From Clostridiales bacterium (GTDB taxonomy: Bacteria; Bacillota; Clostridia; Peptostreptococcales; Anaerovoracaceae): 8,165 nucleotides of DNA. This document shows, piece by piece, positions 4,354-8,165 of this stretch. The stretch is taken from the NCBI GenBank assembly GCA_003542355.1, contig DPKU01000011.1, positions 6,708-14,872 of the forward strand, given 5' to 3'. A program made the translations under genes and the position numbers. Position 1 is the stretch's first letter; the number at the start of each line of letters is the position of its first letter. The notes beneath the pieces are model-generated. The model saw only the letters and a list, made by a program, of their open reading frames with translations. It was not told where the DNA came from and ran no database searches.

Positions 4354-5165
4354 AAAAACGCGTCGGGTCGGCGTTGCTGTTGGTGCCGCTGACAATATTC
4401 ATTTTTCTGGGTGGAATGCCTTTGCTGCTGATGGCATTTGTGATCGGTGCGATGGCGATGGCCGAATTCGCAGACGGCTTTGCAAAGATCGGTGTTAAAA
4501 CCTATAAGGCGGTGGGTTGGGCCTGTCTGGCACTTCTATACATTATTTATGCGCACATGATTCGTACAGGGCTGCCGGTAGCCGATTATCAGCATTACAT
4601 GTTGTTTTGGGTCTTTGTCGTCGTTGCAGCAGGCTTGCTTCTGATGCTTTTTACGAAGGATCAAAACATCTCCAATGGGCCCGTTACCATGTTATCGGTG
4701 CTATATATCGGATTTTTCAGTTCACATGTCGTGTTGATCGACCACTTGGAACAAGGGGCGATTCTGGTTTGGCTGGCGTTGCTGACGGCATTCGGGACCG
4801 ACATCTTTGCGTACCTGATCGGTATACGTTTTGGAAAGCGAAAGCTCTGTCCGGCATTGAGTCCCAAAAAAACAGTGGAGGGTGCTCTGGGCGGCCTGGC
4901 CGGAAGCATCCTTCTTTGTACGATTTTCGGTTGGGTGATCCTCCCTGAATTGATCCTGCACTGTGCTTTGATCGGATTGATCGGATCGATCTTTGCTCAG
5001 ATGGGCGATTTGGTGGCCTCTGCATTCAAACGGAAGATGGGAATCAAGGATTACGGGAATCTCATCCCCGGACACGGCGGCATTTTGGATCGGTTCGACA
5101 GTATTCTTTTCACGCTGCCCGTCGTCTATTACTACACGACTCTGATCATATACAATTACAGTTGA
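4350..5165 (+). CDS. cdsA: Phosphatidate cytidylyltransferase (CDP-diglyceride synthase)
   Basis: CdsA converts phosphatidate and CTP to CDP-diacylglycerol, the precursor of all major bacterial phospholipids, in the cytoplasmic membrane. The 271 residues are mostly hydrophobic, with about eight membrane segments, for example residues 5-35, 54-70, 84-101, 112-131, 136-158, 181-198 and 203-220. The cytoplasmic loop SPKKTVEGALGG (171-182) and the C-terminal signature at 224-250, SAFKR followed by KD-x-x-N-x-x-PGHGGILDRFD, contain the metal- and CTP-binding aspartates. The start is fixed by the 4-bp overlap with uppS and by the basic MKKR N-terminus. It ends 16 nt before dxr. Confidence 0.97.
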   Translation: MKKRVGSALLLVPLTIFIFLGGMPLLLMAFVIGAMAMAEFADGFAKIGVKTYKAVGWACLALLYIIYAHMIRTGLPVADYQHYMLFWVFVVVAAGLLLMLFTKDQNISNGPVTMLSVLYIGFFSSHVVLIDHLEQGAILVWLALLTAFGTDIFAYLIGIRFGKRKLCPALSPKKTVEGALGGLAGSILLCTIFGWVILPELILHCALIGLIGSIFAQMGDLVASAFKRKMGIKDYGNLIPGHGGILDRFDSILFTLPVVYYYTTLIIYNYS

Positions 5166-5181
5166 AAGGACCGCAGAGAAT

Positions 5182-6339
5182 ATGAAAAATATCGCATTGC
5201 TGGGAGCGACAGGTTCCATTGGCACCCAGGTACTGGACGTTGTACGGGGAAACCCGGAACAGTATCGGATCCAGGCGATGACAGCAGGGTGGAATATGGA
5301 ACTCTTTGCCCGCCAGCTGAAGGAATTTCGACCTGCGTTCGCTGCAGTCGCTTCGGAAAATGCTGCCATAACAATGGCGGAATTATTTCCAGATATTCAG
5401 TTTTCATGGGGAATGGAAGGGCTGTGCGCTGCGGCTTCTGCCGAAGACGCCCAGATGACGATCAACGGACTCATGGGCATGATCGGCCTTCAACCTACAA
5501 TGGCTGCAGTGGAAGCTGGAAAGGATGTGGCACTGGCCAACAAAGAAACGCTGGTGACCGGCGGAGAAATCGTAATGGATGCCGTGAAACGCATCGGCGT
5601 ACGATTTATGCCCGTTGACAGCGAGCATTCTGCGATCTTTCAGTGCCTTCAGAATCAAAATCCGCCCGAAAGGCTGATCCTGACCGCCTCCGGCGGCCCT
5701 TTTCGGGGATATACAAAGGAACAGTTAAAAACTGTGACGAAAACCCAGGCCATGAAACATCCCAACTGGTCCATGGGTGCCAAAATCACCGTGGATTCCG
5801 CCACGATGATGAACAAAGGATTGGAGATCATTGAAGCCAAGTGGCTTTTTGACATGGACCCTCAAAAAATCGATGTGGTGATCCATCCTGAGAGCATCCT
5901 TCATTCCGCAGTCGTATTCCCGGATGGATCCGTGATCGGTCAGATGGGCTGGCCGGATATGAAAATACCGATCTCTTATGCGATGTCTTATCCGGATCGC
6001 TTGATGCGTACAGAGAAAAAACTGGATCTGGCGGTGCTGGGATGCCTTCATTTTGAGAAGCCGGATCCGGAAACGTTCCGCTGTCTGGGCTTAGCTTTGG
6101 AGGCCGTTGTCGCAGGCGGATCCTATCCTGCGGTGCTGAATGCGGCCAACGAAGAAGCCGTTGCAGCTTTTCTCCGGGATGAGATCAGCTATGTGCAGAT
6201 CGGTGAATTGGTGGAAGCTGCGCTGCAGAAGCATGACGGAGCGGCTCTTCGCACCATAGACGATATATTGGGATTAGAGAAAGTGACTAGAGCGAAAGTG
6301 CGATCAATCGCATTACAGAAAGCTAAGGGGAAATCATGA
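5182..6339 (+). CDS. dxr: 1-deoxy-D-xylulose 5-phosphate reductoisomerase (IspC)
   Basis: Dxr rearranges and reduces DXP to 2-C-methyl-D-erythritol 4-phosphate with NADPH and a divalent metal, the committed step of the MEP isoprenoid pathway and the target of fosmidomycin. The 385-residue length is standard. The NADPH fold starts with LGATGSIGTQVLDVV (7-21); NKETLV is at 120-125. Metal ligands D146 and E148 lie in PVDSEHSAIFQ (144-154), with the third, E215, in MMNKGLE (209-215). ASGGPFR (169-175) and the flexible loop around HPNWSMGAKITVDSATM (193-209) close over substrate. HPESILHS (235-242) has E where many homologs carry Q. The ribosome binding site is unclear: GAAAGGA (5164-5170) overlaps the cdsA stop, 11 nt from the ATG. 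It overlaps rseP by 4 bp. Confidence 0.98.
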   Translation: MKNIALLGATGSIGTQVLDVVRGNPEQYRIQAMTAGWNMELFARQLKEFRPAFAAVASENAAITMAELFPDIQFSWGMEGLCAAASAEDAQMTINGLMGMIGLQPTMAAVEAGKDVALANKETLVTGGEIVMDAVKRIGVRFMPVDSEHSAIFQCLQNQNPPERLILTASGGPFRGYTKEQLKTVTKTQAMKHPNWSMGAKITVDSATMMNKGLEIIEAKWLFDMDPQKIDVVIHPESILHSAVVFPDGSVIGQMGWPDMKIPISYAMSYPDRLMRTEKKLDLAVLGCLHFEKPDPETFRCLGLALEAVVAGGSYPAVLNAANEEAVAAFLRDEISYVQIGELVEAALQKHDGAALRTIDDILGLEKVTRAKVRSIALQKAKGKS

Positions 6340-7334
6340 CAATATTCATTGCCATTCTGATGTTTTGCGGACTGGTGTTTGTCCATGAATTCGGACATTT
6401 TGCCGCAGCAAAAGCAGTTGGTATAAAAGTAAATGAATTTTCTATCGGTATGGGACCGCTGCTCATGCAGCGAAAATACGGAGAGACGGAGTATTCCCTC
6501 CGGGCTTTTCCGATCGGGGGATACTGCAAGATGGAAGGCGAGGATGAAGAAAGTCCGGATGAAAGAGCCTTCAATCGGCAACCGGCCTGGGCGAAGATCC
6601 TGGTGATCGTAGCAGGTTCTTTTATGAACATTCTGGCAACGATCCTGATTCTTGCCGTTATCCTTACGTACTCGGGATCGTACACTACTATTCTGGATCA
6701 GGTTCCGGAAGGATATCCCGCGCAGGAAGCAGGACTCTTGCCGGGAGACGAGATCATTGCCGTGGACGGACAGCGCTACGAGGACTGGATCGAAGTGGTG
6801 ACTGCCATTGCCGAAAGCCCGGGGGAATCCATCTCTGTCACAGTCCTTCGTGAAGGCGCGGAGCAGACATTCGTCAGTGCCTTGGAGGAAAACGAAGAGG
6901 GAAGAAAAGTGATCGGGATCACCTCGTTACGGTCCCACTCGGTGCTGCTTGGTATCAAAGAAGCGTTCAGGACGACGGCCGCCATGACGGTAGCCATGGG
7001 CGAGTTTCTTAACAATCTTGTAACCGGGCAGGCCTCTGCGGAAGATGTGGTAGGGCCAATTGGCATCGTCACCATCATCGGACAGCAGGCGAAATACGGC
7101 TTGATCAACGTAATCTATCTCATGGCGATGATCAGTCTGAACCTGGGGATCGTCAATTTGCTTCCGCTGCCCGCTCTGGACGGAGGACGCCTTACCTTCG
7201 TATTGATCCGGGCACTCACCGGCGGCCGCATCAGCGACGACGCGGAAGCCCGGGTGCACATGATCGGCATGGTCCTTCTGATGGGACTGATGCTATTCCT
7301 TGTTTTCAAAGACACGTTTCAGTTTATATTGTGA
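6336..7334 (+). CDS. rseP: RIP metalloprotease RseP (site-2 protease)
   Basis: RseP-type proteases cut membrane-embedded substrates, often anti-sigma factors or signal-peptide remnants, within the membrane. The zinc motif HEFGH is at residues 17-21 in the first membrane segment. The third zinc ligand, D282, lies in NLLPLPALDGGR (274-285). FPIGGYCKMEGE carries the conserved GGY loop, here with Cys where V is more usual. A single PDZ domain spans roughly residues 115-200, with GLLPGDEIIAVDGQ. Other membrane segments lie near 85-109, 255-275 and 305-325. The 332-residue length suits the Gram-positive single-PDZ form, shorter than the two-PDZ E. coli protein. AAGGGG (6325-6330) lies 5 nt before the ATG, which overlaps the dxr stop as ATGA. 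No anti-sigma factor is encoded here, so the substrate is unknown. Confidence 0.96.
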   Translation: MTIFIAILMFCGLVFVHEFGHFAAAKAVGIKVNEFSIGMGPLLMQRKYGETEYSLRAFPIGGYCKMEGEDEESPDERAFNRQPAWAKILVIVAGSFMNILATILILAVILTYSGSYTTILDQVPEGYPAQEAGLLPGDEIIAVDGQRYEDWIEVVTAIAESPGESISVTVLREGAEQTFVSALEENEEGRKVIGITSLRSHSVLLGIKEAFRTTAAMTVAMGEFLNNLVTGQASAEDVVGPIGIVTIIGQQAKYGLINVIYLMAMISLNLGIVNLLPLPALDGGRLTFVLIRALTGGRISDDAEARVHMIGMVLLMGLMLFLVFKDTFQFIL

Positions 7335-7342
7335 GGGCAGCG

Positions 7343-8165
7343 ATGAGAAGAGAAACCCGGTCCGTCCGGTGCGGAAATGTAATGATCGGCGGAAACGCTC
7401 CCGTTTCGATCCAATCGATGACCAATACGGACACCCGTGATGTGATCGCCACGATCGCACAGATCCAGGAATTGGCCGCAGAAGGATGTCAGATCGTTCG
7501 CGTGGCAGTTCCTGATCAAGAAGCGGCTGTTGCACTTGGAAAAATCAAAACAGCGGTTTCGCTGCCTGTGGTTGCGGATATTCATTTTGATTATCGACTG
7601 GCGTTGGCTGCCATCGAAAGCGGCGCGGACAAAATACGGATCAATCCAGGGAACATCGGATCGGAGGATCGCTTGAAAGCGATCTACGAGAAGGCTGGAG
7701 CATTTAAAATACCCGTGCGGATCGGCGTCAATTCCGGCTCGCTAGAAAAGGATCTCATCAAGCGATACGGAGGCGTGTGTGCGCAAGCCCTGTGTGAGAG
7801 CGCTTGCAAAGCAGCTGCCTTTGCTGAGAGCGTCGGCTTCACGGATTTGGTCGTTTCTTTGAAATCCGCAGACGTGCCTATGAATCACCAGGCGCATCTG
7901 CTGTTTGCCGAACGCAGCGATCTGCCGCTTCACATCGGTCTTACGGAAGCCGGCGTGGGACATCAAGCCCGTATCAAATCCGCAGTTGCCCTGGGAGCAT
8001 TATTGTTGGAAGGTATCGGGGATACCCTGCGCGTATCTTTGACCGGAGACCCGGTCCAGGAAGTGGTGCTGGCCAGAGAGATACTGGAAGCAGCGGGAAT
8101 ACGCAGAACCGGTATCGACCTGGTTTCCTGTCCTACCTGCGGGAGGACCCGTGTAGATCTGCCTG
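7343..8165 (+). CDS. ispG: 4-hydroxy-3-methylbut-2-enyl diphosphate synthase (IspG/GcpE), 3' truncated
   Basis: IspG is a [4Fe-4S] enzyme that reductively converts MEcPP to HMBPP, the penultimate step of the MEP pathway. The open frame gives 274 complete residues and runs off the window end, so roughly the last fifth is missing. The N-terminal TIM-barrel part shows PVSIQSMTNTDT (20-31), EGCQIVRVAVPD (47-58), VADIHFDYRLAL (77-88), KIRINPGNIG (97-106) and RIGVNSGSLEKD (126-137). HIGLTEAG is at 197-204, and the linker and the first two cluster ligands, C263 and C266, are in SCPTCGRTR (262-270). The third cysteine and its partner glutamate should lie just beyond the window. The ATG is supported by GAGGG (7333-7337), which overlaps the rseP stop, 5 nt upstream. 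Confidence 0.97.
   Translation, partial: MRRETRSVRCGNVMIGGNAPVSIQSMTNTDTRDVIATIAQIQELAAEGCQIVRVAVPDQEAAVALGKIKTAVSLPVVADIHFDYRLALAAIESGADKIRINPGNIGSEDRLKAIYEKAGAFKIPVRIGVNSGSLEKDLIKRYGGVCAQALCESACKAAAFAESVGFTDLVVSLKSADVPMNHQAHLLFAERSDLPLHIGLTEAGVGHQARIKSAVALGALLLEGIGDTLRVSLTGDPVQEVVLAREILEAAGIRRTGIDLVSCPTCGRTRVDLP

Noticed and set aside
4722..5369. Antisense open frame of 215 codons across cdsA and dxr
   Set aside because: It spans two well-supported + strand genes, lacks a ribosome binding site pattern and has no familiar motifs.
1..8165. CRISPR arrays, insertion sequences, rRNA or phage genes
   Set aside because: No spaced direct repeats, transposase or integrase motifs, or rRNA-like sequence were seen on either strand.

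Overview
The window looks like the chromosome of an anaerobic bacterium, most likely a Bacillota (Clostridia-type) lineage. It carries a pyrrolysine (Pyl) decoding cassette immediately upstream of a conserved housekeeping operon. Two things suggest the lineage: pyrrolysyl-tRNA synthetase is split into separate catalytic (PylSc) and tRNA-binding (PylSn) proteins, as in bacteria such as Desulfitobacterium, and the order pyrH-frr-uppS-cdsA-dxr-rseP-ispG is typical of Gram-positive anaerobes. This taxonomic reading is inference. All genes lie on the + strand.

Region 1 (1-1948), pyrrolysine cassette. A 5'-truncated gene resembling the reactivation domain of B12-dependent methionine synthase comes first, then pylSc, the amber suppressor tRNA gene pylT (anticodon CUA), and pylSn. 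pylT sits between the two halves of its own synthetase: 10 nt after the pylSc stop and 52 nt before the pylSn start. A stable hairpin begins 3 nt after the encoded CCA. A Rho-independent terminator closes the cassette. The Pyl biosynthesis genes pylB, pylC and pylD and any methylamine methyltransferase gene are not in the window.

Region 2 (1949-2042), intergenic. It holds an extended -10 promoter and a leader for the next operon.

Region 3 (2043-8165), housekeeping operon. pyrH (UMP kinase) and frr (ribosome recycling factor) are followed by an unrecognised 66-residue ORF abutting the frr stop. Two tandem hairpins follow, then uppS (undecaprenyl diphosphate synthase), cdsA (CDP-diacylglycerol synthase), dxr (DXP reductoisomerase), rseP (site-2 protease) and ispG (HMBPP synthase, cut by the window end). 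uppS/cdsA and dxr/rseP overlap by 4 bp (ATGA). dxr and ispG belong to the MEP isoprenoid pathway that feeds UppS; CdsA makes the phospholipid precursor. The operon therefore combines nucleotide, translation, lipid and cell-envelope functions.

The two parts meet in one detail: pyrH is the only gene in the window that ends in TAG, the codon read by tRNA-Pyl. Read-through would extend it to a TGA that overlaps the frr start as ATGA.
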